A stretch of 64,000 nt of DNA, from NCBI RefSeq assembly GCF_009668025.1, contig NZ_WJXZ01000014.1, positions 950,448-1,014,447 of the forward strand. Direction: 5' to 3'. The position numbers and the translations under genes are program-made. Below the pieces are notes generated by a model that was given only the letters and a program-made list of their open reading frames with translations, ran no database searches and had not been told where the DNA came from. Positions within the stretch are counted from its first letter, which is position 1; every line of letters begins with the position of its first letter. Below, piece after piece: positions 44,124 through 53,047 of this stretch. This stretch comes from Larkinella terrae. Lineage in GTDB: Bacteria > Bacteroidota > Bacteroidia > Cytophagales > Spirosomataceae.

Positions 44124-44750
44124 TTATCGGGTGATTTTTTTGAAAAAAAACGGAAATCCCGGAATGAGGCAGCTATAAAGAATTTTTGTGATGCGGAGGG
44201 GAGAGCCAATGTGTTGCCGAAGGGTGTGTAAGCCCTTCTGAATGAAGTTCTTGGCTGACTGATGATTAACGCCCATTACCTGGGCGATCTGCTCGAACGT
44301 CAGGCCGGAATAAAATTTCAGGGTGATCGCTTCCCGCTGCCGCTGCGGTAATTGTTCCAGCGCCCGATTCAGCTGCTGCACCTGTTGTTCCGAAAGCTGT
44401 CGGGTAATCAGGGCCTCTTCAACCGACAATTCCAGCGACGATTCCAGTTCCGTAGCCGGGTAGCTGTCCCGCATCCGTTGCAGCAAACTCATTTGCCGGA
44501 ACATCGTGTTGCGGAGCGAACCCAGCAGGTAAAAAGCCACCCCGTCGGAAACCGGTTTCAGGTTGTAATGGTAGCGATGCAGGTTCAGAAATAAATCCTG
44601 AATACAATCTTCCACCAGGTCATCGTCGTGCGTAAATGTCCGGCCATACCGAAACAGGACCGCGTAAAACCGCCGATACAATTGTTCGAAGGCTTCCGGA
44701 CTACCCTTTCGAAAAGACTCCCAGAGTTCAGCGTCGGAAAGGTGCATCAT
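44124..44750 (-). CDS. ECF sigma-70 factor
   Basis: A 208-residue RNA polymerase sigma factor of the ECF type found with FecR. Region 2: FEQLYRRFYAVLFRYGRTFTHD and VEDCIQDLFLNLHRY. Region 4: LEQLPQRQREAITLKFYSGLTFEQIAQVMGVNHQSAKNFIQKGLHTL, a helix-turn-helix for the -35 element. It is the first gene of the sulfated-glycan locus and probably drives SusC/SusD and the sulfatases when released by FecR; such systems usually autoregulate. Confidence 0.95.
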   Translation of the reverse strand: MMHLSDAELWESFRKGSPEAFEQLYRRFYAVLFRYGRTFTHDDDLVEDCIQDLFLNLHRYHYNLKPVSDGVAFYLLGSLRNTMFRQMSLLQRMRDSYPATELESSLELSVEEALITRQLSEQQVQQLNRALEQLPQRQREAITLKFYSGLTFEQIAQVMGVNHQSAKNFIQKGLHTLRQHIGSPLRITKILYSCLIPGFPFFFKKITR

Positions 44751-45054
44751 TCAATGAACTTATCTTAATGCAAATTAAACTTAAAATACAAATATTAAAT
44801 TTTAATCCCGGCTTTTTATGAGATGCCGTTTTTCTGAGTCTGCAATGTATAAATATATTTCTTAGTCTATGGTTTATATAGATAAAATTTTGAATAAAAT
44901 TGGCGTTCCTTCCTTTGTCTTGTCGGGTCATGTTTTTATCTCTTGCCGAAATGCGGCCCATTCCACTTTATATCAAAAGTTTTAGTAAATTTCCTTCGTT
45001 AACCTTTTCATTCTTAATCTTTTAACCGCCCGGGCGATCCAGCCTGCTACCCGT
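44751..45054. other. AT-rich divergent intergenic region
   Basis: 304 bases between the sigma gene (minus) and a MacB-like permease (plus). The AT-rich part 44770-44930 must contain the sigma-gene promoter; no convincing boxes, repeats or genes are seen. Confidence 0.5.
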
Positions 45055-47520
45055 ATGTTAGAAAACTACCTGAAAATCGCCCGGCGGAACCTCTGGAGAA
45101 ACAGGACGTTCTCGGCCATCAACATCTTTGGGCTGGCCATTGGCCTGGTGGCCTGCTTCTTCGTGTTCCAGTACGTTTATTTCGAGTCGACCTACGACCG
45201 GTTTAATAAACAGGCGGATAACCTGTACCGGGTAACGATTTCGTACTCCGGCAGTTTTGCCAATGTCGCACCCACCGCTGCGAACCACCCGGCGGTTGGG
45301 CCCGCCATGAAGGCAGATTTTCCGGAAGTGGTGGATTACGCGCGGTTTGTCAGCACGGCCCTGTTTTTTAATGCGGCCACCCTGTCGTACGACGATGGCG
45401 TGGCGGTTAAGACGTTCAATGAAGGAAATATCTTCCTGGCCGATGCGTCGTTTTTTACGGTTTTTTCTTACCCGCTCGTTTCCGGCGACCCCAAAACCTG
45501 TTTGAAAGAGGCCAATTCCGTCGTGATTTCGGCCAGCGCGGCCCGAAAATATTTCGGCACCAAAAATCCGATCGGCCAGACGGTGAAATTCAGCGGCCGG
45601 ATGCCGATGAAAGTGACGGCGGTTTTTGCCGACGTTCCCGAAAATTCGCACATCAAATTTGACATACTCGTTTCCTGGGCCACGGCGGGGCCGAATTTTG
45701 GCAACGATATGTGGACCTGGCCCGAATACTATAATTATGTGGTGCTGGCGCCGGGGACCGACGTGGCCAGGCTGGAAGCCAAATTCCCGGCCTTCATCGA
45801 AAAATACCTGGGCAAGACCATGAGGGAGCTGAATTTTCGCTCGGCGTTTCATTTACAGCCCGTTACGAGCATTCACCTGAACTCCAATCTGCTGAAAGAA
45901 GCCGAACCGAATGGCAGCCAGAAGGAGATTTATTTTCTGGCCATCATCGGGGTTTTTATTCTGTTTATCGCCTGGATCAATTACATCAATTTATCGACCG
46001 CCCGGTCGATGGAGCGCGCCAAGGAAGTGGGTTTGCGGAAAGTGGTCGGGGCGGAAAAACAACAGCTCATCACGCAGTTTTTGCTGGAGTCGTTTATCAT
46101 CAACCTGCTGGCGCTCTTACTCGCGATCGTTATCATTCTCGGCCTGATTCAGCCGTTTAATTCGTTCATCGGGAAGGACATCAGCCGGGGCTTTTTTACG
46201 ACCGGTTTGGGCCACGAACCGTTCTTCTGGCTGTCGGTTGTCCTGGTTTTTGGCGTGGGATCGCTGCTGGTGGGTTCGTACCCGGCTTTCGTGTTGTCGT
46301 CTTTCCTGCCCGCCAAAGTGCTCAAGGGGCTGGTAATCAAGTCCAATACCGGTATTTCGCTGCGACGCGTGCTGGTTTCGTTTCAATTCGTGCTGTCGAT
46401 TATCCTGATCGCGGCAACCTTCGTGGTTTTCAAGCAATTCAGCTTTATGCGTAACGGCAATCTGGGGTATAAAAAGGATCAGGTTCTGATCGTGAAAGCA
46501 CCTGCCATTGTGGATTCGACGATTGGCAACAAGTACGGTTTTTTCAAATCCGAACTCGCGAACACGTCCTCAGTGCTGGGTGCCACGGCCACATCCGACA
46601 TTCCCGGTAACATGATCCGTTACCGAAACAGCGTGCGGAAGGCTGAGCAGGACAAGCAGCACAATTTTACTTCGTACCTGATGGAAATTGACGAGAAGTT
46701 CCTTCCAACGTATCAAATTGAATTGCTGGCGGGGAAAAATTTCGAAGCCACCGACAGCTCTTCCCTGCGGCCCAATGCCTACACGAAAATACTGATCAAT
46801 GAGGAAGTTACGAAAGCGCTGGGCTTCCGGTCGCCCGAAGAAGCGGTGGGCAAGGAGGTGAAATTTGAACTGGGACAGAATACGCCCTTGTGTAAAGTAT
46901 GGGGCGTCGTCAAAAACTTTCACCAGCGGTCGATGAAGGAAAAATACGACCCCATTTTATTTTACTACCCGTCCTGGAGTGACTGGAAATACGTTTCTAT
47001 TAACATCAAGGCGTCGGATGCCGACCGGAGTATTGCCGACGTGGAAACGCTTTACAAAAATGCTTTCCCCGGCAATCCTTTCGAATACTTCTTCCTAGAC
47101 GAGTATTTCAATCGCCAATACCAGGCCGACCGCCGGTTGGGGAACGTGTTCGGCCTGTTCGCCGTCCTCGCCATTGTCGTGGCCTGTATGGGCTTACTGG
47201 GACTTTCCAGCTTCGTAATCAAGCTGAGAACCAAGGAGATCGGCATTCGGAAAGTGCTAGGGGCTTCCGTAAGCGGTTTGCTGGTGTTGATTTCCCGGGA
47301 TTTCATAAAACTGGTCGGTATTGCCTCGATCCTTGCCGTTCCGGTGATCTATTACATCGCGAAAATCTGGCTTGACAATTACGCCTTTCACATCGATTTG
47401 GGCTGGATGATCTTCGTGATTCCGCCGGTTTTGTTGCTGACCATCACCCTGATAACCATTTGCGCCCAAAGCATGAAAACCGCCCTGAAAAATCCGGTGA
47501 AATCGCTCCGCAGCGAATGA
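45055..47520 (+). CDS. MacB/FtsX-like ABC transporter permease (no ATPase partner here)
   Basis: An 821-residue permease of the Bacteroidota type with two FtsX units. Start YLKIARRNLWRNRTFSAINIFGLAIGLVACFFVF gives the first membrane helix; a periplasmic MacB_PCD domain follows (about 60-280), then three helices (about 300-440, with TARSMERAKEVGLRKVVGA), a second periplasmic domain (about 480-690), and three final helices with LRTKEIGIRKVLGASVSGLLVL. No nucleotide-binding domain is encoded nearby; such permeases pair with separate ATPases. The typical role is mechanotransmission for export or efflux of peptides or lipoproteins. Paralogue at 60334. Confidence 0.9.
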   Translation: MLENYLKIARRNLWRNRTFSAINIFGLAIGLVACFFVFQYVYFESTYDRFNKQADNLYRVTISYSGSFANVAPTAANHPAVGPAMKADFPEVVDYARFVSTALFFNAATLSYDDGVAVKTFNEGNIFLADASFFTVFSYPLVSGDPKTCLKEANSVVISASAARKYFGTKNPIGQTVKFSGRMPMKVTAVFADVPENSHIKFDILVSWATAGPNFGNDMWTWPEYYNYVVLAPGTDVARLEAKFPAFIEKYLGKTMRELNFRSAFHLQPVTSIHLNSNLLKEAEPNGSQKEIYFLAIIGVFILFIAWINYINLSTARSMERAKEVGLRKVVGAEKQQLITQFLLESFIINLLALLLAIVIILGLIQPFNSFIGKDISRGFFTTGLGHEPFFWLSVVLVFGVGSLLVGSYPAFVLSSFLPAKVLKGLVIKSNTGISLRRVLVSFQFVLSIILIAATFVVFKQFSFMRNGNLGYKKDQVLIVKAPAIVDSTIGNKYGFFKSELANTSSVLGATATSDIPGNMIRYRNSVRKAEQDKQHNFTSYLMEIDEKFLPTYQIELLAGKNFEATDSSSLRPNAYTKILINEEVTKALGFRSPEEAVGKEVKFELGQNTPLCKVWGVVKNFHQRSMKEKYDPILFYYPSWSDWKYVSINIKASDADRSIADVETLYKNAFPGNPFEYFFLDEYFNRQYQADRRLGNVFGLFAVLAIVVACMGLLGLSSFVIKLRTKEIGIRKVLGASVSGLLVLISRDFIKLVGIASILAVPVIYYIAKIWLDNYAFHIDLGWMIFVIPPVLLLTITLITICAQSMKTALKNPVKSLRSE

Positions 47521-47537
47521 GAAGCTAACCGTGAACC

Positions 47538-50500
47538 TTAGATCATGGGCACTTTCACGATGAAATGGGTTTCCGTTTCCGTGATCACCAGCGGCAGGTT
47601 GCTTAAATACCGGTAGAGGGTTTTGAGGTTTTCCAGCCCCTGCTGATTGGAGGTTTCGACGAAGCGTTTGCGTTGCAGGTTGTTCTCCACACACAGGTAC
47701 TCGCCCTCGCTGAACACCCGGATTTTGAGCGGATCGTCGTCGTCGATGGTGTTGTGCTTGATGGCATTTTCGAACAGGTTCTGTAGCGTAACCGGCACGA
47801 TCTGCCGCGTCAGATTTTCTTCGGGAACGTCGATGGTGATCTGTAAACCGTCCTCAAACCGCGATTTTTGCAGGATGATGTAATGCTGCACGAAATTGAT
47901 TTCGTTCTCCAGGCTGACGGTTTCCCGATCCCGGTTTTGTAAAATATAGCGGTACAGGGCCGACAGTTTCTGCAAAAACCGGGAGGCCTGTTTGGGGTCC
48001 GTGATGATCAGGCTGTTGAGCGATGTCAGGCTGTTGAACAGAAAATGCGGATTCAGGTGGTTGATCAGGTTCTGGTATTGAATTTCGGTTTTGTCGCGTT
48101 CGAGCCGGGTGGCCTGAATTTTGAGGTGATGCAGCCGCGACGTTTGCCGAATCCGGTAGCGGTAACCGCCGTAGATCAAACCGCCCAGCAGCAGCAGCAT
48201 GCCAATCCGAAACCAGATGGTGTTGTAAAATGCCGTATCGACCTGAATCGCCAGCGTGGTTTCTTTGGTTTCCTGGCGGCCCACCAGCGCTTTCACCCGA
48301 AAAACATACTTGCCGCCCGGAATTTTCGTGTAGTTAGCCACCGACCGCGCCCCCGCCCGAACCCAGTGGTCGTCGTAATTGTCCAGTTTGTAGAAATACG
48401 TATACGACTGTTGCGGTAAACTGAGCGCGGAGTAGTTGATACTGAAGTTGTTATTGTTGACACCCAGCCGAAGCGAGGTCGTTTGGGGCTGAATGACAAT
48501 GGTGGTATCCGGCTGCGTTACCGTGCTGATCAGGACGTTCGTCGGCACGAGCTGGCTGTTCACGCGGTGGGGCATGAACTCAATCACGTAGCCTTTCAGC
48601 ATCCCCAGAATGTTCCGGTTCCGCAGGTTATACAGGTAGTTGATGTAATTGATTGTGGCGTCGTTCACCGGCAGAACAAAGTTCTGAAACGAGGAGCGCG
48701 CCGGGTTGAAAATGGACAGCTTATTGAAGGATGAGGCCCAAATATGCCCGTACGCGTCGGTACAAACCGCCCGGACGTCGTTGGAACACAAACCGTCCTG
48801 TTCCGTCCACGTCCGAAATGTGTTCTTCTGACTGTTGAGTTCGACCAGGCCGTACCCCGAAACCGGTGACCACAAGCGGTTTTGCTCATCCACCTGAAAC
48901 GCAAAATGGTCGGTAAATTCCGTGCTGCGCGGCTGGGCCGGATAGTTCGTAAATTGTTGAAGATCAGTCGAAAGGCGGACGATTCCCCGGTTGAGGACGT
49001 CGGCCCACAAAACGCCCTTGCGGTCAAAACCGGCAGCCCGGGTTCGCACGCGGTTGCCGGTTCCGAACGGCATCGGAACGGTTCGCCATTGTTTGGTGGG
49101 TAAATAACACTGAAAAACCACATCGCTCGTGGCAAAGAGCCAGAGCCAGTTTCCCTGGCGGAGCAGCAGGGTGTTCAGGGCGTTGGAACGCTCGGCCACC
49201 ATCTTTGGCAGCGGAAAAGGTTTCAGCTTCCGGGTTCGCTTGTTGAAGGTGTAAATGGCGCGCAGCGTGCAGATGAAAAACTCGTTCGGGTCGGGCGACG
49301 CGATCACGAGCGGCAGGTTAAACCGGAAGACATTGTCCTTCGGAACCGGAATCGGAATGATTTTCGCCCGCCGTATAACCGGGTCATAATGAATCAGTTT
49401 ATGACCCACCGACGTCAGCCACCAGCTGCCGTCCGGGTCTTCCAGGAACGACGAAAGCCCTTCGTCCTGATTGAGTTCCGGCAGAAACTGCGCCAGGTTA
49501 TGAATCCGGTAAAACGCCTTTTCCGGATTGGCGTACGAAATACCGTTCACGGTTCCGAGCCAGATCGTGCCATCGGACTGCTGCCAGCCCGCCCAGAAAA
49601 AATCCCCGGCGATGGACGTTTTGCCGGCTACGTCGTGGAAGAATTCGGTTGGCTGATACGTTTTCCCTTCCACAAAAAACATGTGGTACGTCCACGAACT
49701 GGTCCAGAGGTTGTGGTTGCGGTCGACAAAAATCGTGGCCATCGGAAAAGCGGTTTGCCCGCTCCGGGTTTTGAGCGGAATGCTTTTGACGACGGTTTTG
49801 GTATCGAGGTTATAAACGATGATCCGTTCGGCGGCATTGTCGGCAAAAATCAGAAGCGAATTGCCGTCCAGCGTAACACCCGAAGTACCATGTGGCTGAA
49901 AAAGAGGAGATTTCTCGGGATTATTCCGGTAGTTGTAACACTGGCCGGAAACCGCATCCACGAAATTTAATCCGTTTTCGTCCTCCATCGTTACCCACAA
50001 ACCGGGCCGTTTCGGGTCTTCGACAAGGCCGTTTTTACTGACCAGATTACTTGATAACGAAGCGGGATCTTCGGGCCGGTGGACGTAATGGCAAAATATA
50101 TTTTTCCGGGGATCGAACTGAAACAGACCGTTCTGGTGACTGGAAAACCAGATGCGGCCTTCGCGGTCGCAGATGATGTTCAAACACTGGCCGAGGTTAA
50201 TGCCTTCGGCGGTCCGGATGTTGAAAAATTGACCGGTTTTGCGGTCGTACCGGGTGATGCCGTTGTTGGTAGCCGCCCAGATATTCCCGTTATTGTCCTG
50301 ACACAGGTCGTGTACGATGTTGTTAACCAGCGTTTTATCGGGATTTTGCCGGTCGGCTTTAAAGGTAGTAAAATGACTCCCGTCGAAGCGGTCCAGCCCG
50401 CCGTAGGTTCCGACCCAGAGCTGCCCGTCGCGGTCCTGCAGAAACGTATTGACCACGTTATAGGACAAGCCCTGCTGCTCCCGAATGTGGTGAAACTCCA

Positions 50501-50591
50501 GGGGAAGCTGGCTGGGCTGGGCCAGCAAACCGGTTTTTACGCTGAACAGCAGCAGCCAGCCAAACCCCCATGTCAGGATTTTATTCGCCAT
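47538..50591 (-). CDS. Beta-propeller sensor histidine kinase, LytS type (pair 2)
   Basis: A 1017-residue sensor. Signal peptide, two propellers (about 35-690; GQLWVGTYGGLDRFDG, GNIWAATNNGITRYD, GRIWFSSHQNGLFQFD), Y_Y_Y domain (about 700-775), a membrane helix (about 785-802), then a LytS-like kinase with His849 in NPHFLFNSL and N-box FENAIKHN. The glycine-rich G1 box is not canonical: VENNLQRK replaces DxGxG, as in many Bacteroidota LytS-like kinases. Its regulator is encoded 12 bases upstream. Input ligand unknown. Confidence 0.92.
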   Translation of the reverse strand: MANKILTWGFGWLLLFSVKTGLLAQPSQLPLEFHHIREQQGLSYNVVNTFLQDRDGQLWVGTYGGLDRFDGSHFTTFKADRQNPDKTLVNNIVHDLCQDNNGNIWAATNNGITRYDRKTGQFFNIRTAEGINLGQCLNIICDREGRIWFSSHQNGLFQFDPRKNIFCHYVHRPEDPASLSSNLVSKNGLVEDPKRPGLWVTMEDENGLNFVDAVSGQCYNYRNNPEKSPLFQPHGTSGVTLDGNSLLIFADNAAERIIVYNLDTKTVVKSIPLKTRSGQTAFPMATIFVDRNHNLWTSSWTYHMFFVEGKTYQPTEFFHDVAGKTSIAGDFFWAGWQQSDGTIWLGTVNGISYANPEKAFYRIHNLAQFLPELNQDEGLSSFLEDPDGSWWLTSVGHKLIHYDPVIRRAKIIPIPVPKDNVFRFNLPLVIASPDPNEFFICTLRAIYTFNKRTRKLKPFPLPKMVAERSNALNTLLLRQGNWLWLFATSDVVFQCYLPTKQWRTVPMPFGTGNRVRTRAAGFDRKGVLWADVLNRGIVRLSTDLQQFTNYPAQPRSTEFTDHFAFQVDEQNRLWSPVSGYGLVELNSQKNTFRTWTEQDGLCSNDVRAVCTDAYGHIWASSFNKLSIFNPARSSFQNFVLPVNDATINYINYLYNLRNRNILGMLKGYVIEFMPHRVNSQLVPTNVLISTVTQPDTTIVIQPQTTSLRLGVNNNNFSINYSALSLPQQSYTYFYKLDNYDDHWVRAGARSVANYTKIPGGKYVFRVKALVGRQETKETTLAIQVDTAFYNTIWFRIGMLLLLGGLIYGGYRYRIRQTSRLHHLKIQATRLERDKTEIQYQNLINHLNPHFLFNSLTSLNSLIITDPKQASRFLQKLSALYRYILQNRDRETVSLENEINFVQHYIILQKSRFEDGLQITIDVPEENLTRQIVPVTLQNLFENAIKHNTIDDDDPLKIRVFSEGEYLCVENNLQRKRFVETSNQQGLENLKTLYRYLSNLPLVITETETHFIVKVPMI

Positions 50592-50603
50592 AAGTCGGGG
50601 CTT

Positions 50604-51377
50604 TTACCGGTCGAGCCAGCGTTTAAAAACCGGTGCTTTCTGGCGACTGATGTCGATGGCCACCGCGTGGTGCGGAGCACTGAGTTTCAGAATTAACTTG
50701 GAATTGTGCAGACTGACCACGCTATGAATGGCGTCGGCATTGACGATAAACTGGCGGTTGGCGCGGTAAAACCGGTTCGGGTCGAGCAGTTCCTCCACCT
50801 GTTCGAGCGTTTCGTAATCCAGCGGATACCGCTCACTGGTTTTGGTGACCAGAAAAATCACCGAATCGTACTGGAAAAAAGCGATGTCGGCCACTTTGAC
50901 CGGCACCCAGCCCGTGCGGGCGTTTCCCAGAAACGTTTCTTTATACATTGGCTGCAGGGTGCCGGGCTGCTGCAGGGCGTCCATCAGTTTCTGCAGATTG
51001 ATGGGCAAACCGGCTTTCTGGCGGCTGAACTGGCGGGCTTTGGTTACGGCTTTGGCCAGATCGTCGGGTTCGACGGGCTTGAGCAGGTAATCGATGCCGT
51101 TCACCTTGAAAGCCTGAATGGCGTATTCATTGTATGAGGTAATAAAGATGATTGGGCAGGAAAGCTGAAAGGTTTCGAAAATCTGGAAACTCACGCCGTC
51201 GGCCAGCTGAATGTCGGCAAACACCACGTCGGGCTCGGCGTTTTCGCTGAACCAGCGGAGGGCGGTTTTGACGCTGGGCAGCGTTTCGATGATCCGGACA
51301 TCGGGGGCCACTTCGGCCAGTTTGAACGCAAACTCACGCGCTACGAGTTTTTCGTCTTCGATGACAACCGCATTCAT
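50604..51377 (-). CDS. LytTR response regulator (pair 2)
   Basis: A 257-residue response regulator: receiver with Asp55 (PDVVFADIQLADG), acidic pair in VIEDEK and Lys in YLLKPVEPDD; a linker of about 30 residues; then LytTR domain (about 150-255) with VPVKVADIAFFQYD and RFYRANRQFIVN. It is first in a two-gene operon with the propeller kinase, the reverse gene order of pair 1. Targets unknown; LytTR sites are tandem direct repeats. Confidence 0.92.
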   Translation of the reverse strand: MNAVVIEDEKLVAREFAFKLAEVAPDVRIIETLPSVKTALRWFSENAEPDVVFADIQLADGVSFQIFETFQLSCPIIFITSYNEYAIQAFKVNGIDYLLKPVEPDDLAKAVTKARQFSRQKAGLPINLQKLMDALQQPGTLQPMYKETFLGNARTGWVPVKVADIAFFQYDSVIFLVTKTSERYPLDYETLEQVEELLDPNRFYRANRQFIVNADAIHSVVSLHNSKLILKLSAPHHAVAIDISRQKAPVFKRWLDR

Positions 51378-51751
51378 ATCGTCAATGGAAAAGGAGTAAA
51401 ATTGTTTCTGGTCAAAACTTCCGAAAACAAAGCGATACTACGAAAAAAACGTCGTCGACTGGTCGTTAAACCGGATCAAAGCGTCAGCAATCCGGGTTAA
51501 ATGGTTTTCTGAGTAGGTACCCAAAAATAGTATAAAATACGGTTTTCAGGCGAAGAAGTTCGTGGCCAAAAAAGACGTTTGAACCGGGCGGTTTTGGCTA
51601 TACGTCGAGATCGTCGTCAGGAGGCCCGTTTCGTTAATCGAAATCCGGCTACTATTCAACCCCTGGATGAGCAGGTTGGAGGACAAATAGTTGCGTACGC
51701 AACTTACTATTGCCAATTTTGAACCCGAAATAATACAGTTTACGTGTAGTA
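51378..51751. other. Intergenic region upstream of globin with a palindrome
   Basis: 374 bases between the divergent LytTR regulator and globin genes. Apart from the 16-bp palindrome at 51689-51704 nothing distinctive is seen. Confidence 0.5.
51689..51704. promoter_or_regulatory. 16-bp perfect palindrome, candidate operator
   Basis: AGTTGCGTACGCAACT, 47 bases before the globin start codon. The size, symmetry and TTGC-N4-GCAA wording are like MarR-family operators, but no such regulator gene is in the window, so the assignment is inference. Confidence 0.4.
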
Positions 51752-52159
51752 ATGAAAGAAGAAGAAATCCGATTGGTAAAAAGAAGTTGGCAAATCCTGC
51801 GCAAAATAGATCCGATTCTGCTGGGCGATGTGTTTTATTCCCGGCTTTTTATAGATGCTCCCGGTTTACGACCGATGTTCGCTGCCCGAATGGATGGACA
51901 ATACCGCAAGCTGGTCGATATGCTCGATGCAATGGTGGCCAATCTGGACAAAACGGAAGTGCTGGTTGCCGAGTTGGGGGAATTGGGCCGCCGTCACATT
52001 GGCTACGGCGTGAAATCCCAGCACTACGATCTGGTGGGCAAAGCGCTCCTCTGGACGCTGGAAGTGGCTCTGGGCAACGACTGGAATTCGACACTCAAAA
52101 CTGCCTGGAAACAATGCTACCAGGAAATCAGTAAAGCCATGCAGCAGCCATCCCGCTGA
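51752..52159 (+). CDS. Single-domain globin (flavohaemoglobin-like haem domain)
   Basis: A 135-residue globin resembling the haem domain of flavohaemoglobins. Helix A/B LVKRSWQILRKIDPILLGDVFYSRLF carries the distal B10-type Tyr29; the proximal His is His82 in RRHIGYGVKSQHYDLVGKALLWTL. No FAD or NAD domain follows, so electrons must come from another reductase. Roles in the family are NO dioxygenation, oxygen binding or sensing. A dyad lies just upstream and a strong terminator just downstream, so it is a single-gene unit. Confidence 0.88.
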   Translation: MKEEEIRLVKRSWQILRKIDPILLGDVFYSRLFIDAPGLRPMFAARMDGQYRKLVDMLDAMVANLDKTEVLVAELGELGRRHIGYGVKSQHYDLVGKALLWTLEVALGNDWNSTLKTAWKQCYQEISKAMQQPSR

Positions 52160-52550
52160 AAACGAAAAAAATATCCACTTCATCAGCAGCCCACGGCCCA
52201 AAACCGTGGGCTTTTTTGCCCTGACAGCGCCGGGCCGTCGCTACGGTGAAACCCTGTCAGCGGCCCAAGTGTAGACTGCAACTGATCGGGCAGCTAACAG
52301 CGGCCCAAATCGGACGTTGAAACTGCCTGAATAAAAGGCTTATATCCAAAGACCGCTCCCCAACCGCATAGTTTTGTTACCCCAATCGGAAACGATTTCT
52401 GAAAACCATTCGAGTTCCGTTCGCGACATTCCAACGGCTTATTTCGACCAGTAGACTTCCTTTATTTTTCTACTTGTTACCCATCCGCCAAATTTGAATC
52501 GTCAATGTAGACAACAGAGTCAAACAAGTAGAATTGATCTCACTATCCTA
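52160..52550. other. Intergenic region: terminator, short repeats, possible promoter
   Basis: Holds the globin terminator (52188-52217), two similar AACAGCGGCCCAA/GTCAGCGGCCCAA blocks about 50 bases apart (near 52256 and 52306), and TAGTTTTG at 52369-52376, a match to the -7 consensus TAnnTTTG for the Rieske gene cluster. No gene seen. Confidence 0.45.
52188..52217 (+). terminator. Rho-independent terminator of globin gene
   Basis: AGCCCACGG (52188-52196) pairs with CCGTGGGCT (52204-52212), directly followed by a T-run. The stem sequence is the same repeat type as 3856-3879. Confidence 0.85.
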
Positions 52551-53015
52551 ATGAAAACAACACACCAAACGCTCGATCGTCGAACGTTCTTTTCACTGGT
52601 GGGAACCAGCATCGGAGCCATTGTGCTATCGAACTGCCTCAGCAGTTGTTCGGCCCCGGCCGAAGCCGTTTCGCCCGGCCCATCGACCGGCGGGACCACC
52701 GGTGGCAGCACGGGCCTGACGCTGAACCTGAACGATGCGGCCAATGCCAAGCTGAAACAGAACGGCGGTTTTCTCTACAAAAACGGCATGATCATCGCCC
52801 GCACCAAAGACGGTAGTTTCATCGCCGTGTCGCAGGTTTGCACCCACGCCGGAGTGACCGTCGAATTTGATGCCGCCGGAAACCGCATCCACTGCCCCGG
52901 CCACGGTTCCAATTTCAAGAACGACGGCAGCATCATCAACGGCCCGGCCGGTTCGCCCCTGAAAGCGTTTAAAACCACCTTCGATTCGACCTCCAACACC
53001 CTGAAGATCGGCTAA
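52551..53015 (+). CDS. Rieske [2Fe-2S] protein, exported
   Basis: A 154-residue Rieske protein; start 52551 (MKTTHQTLDRRTFFSLVG) gives a Tat-like twin-arginine leader (Arg10-Arg11) ending in LSSC, a possible lipid site. A Ser/Gly/Thr-rich linker follows, then the cluster ligands: Cys97 and His99 (VCTHAG), Cys115 and His118 (CPGHGS). It is small and unattached to a cytochrome b gene, so it is probably a periplasmic electron carrier or an arsenite-oxidase/dioxygenase-type accessory. First gene of a run of five extracytoplasmic or membrane proteins. Confidence 0.92.
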   Translation: MKTTHQTLDRRTFFSLVGTSIGAIVLSNCLSSCSAPAEAVSPGPSTGGTTGGSTGLTLNLNDAANAKLKQNGGFLYKNGMIIARTKDGSFIAVSQVCTHAGVTVEFDAAGNRIHCPGHGSNFKNDGSIINGPAGSPLKAFKTTFDSTSNTLKIG

Positions 53016-53047
53016 AACCGGCCACTTCTCCCAACTGCTACCTCCGT

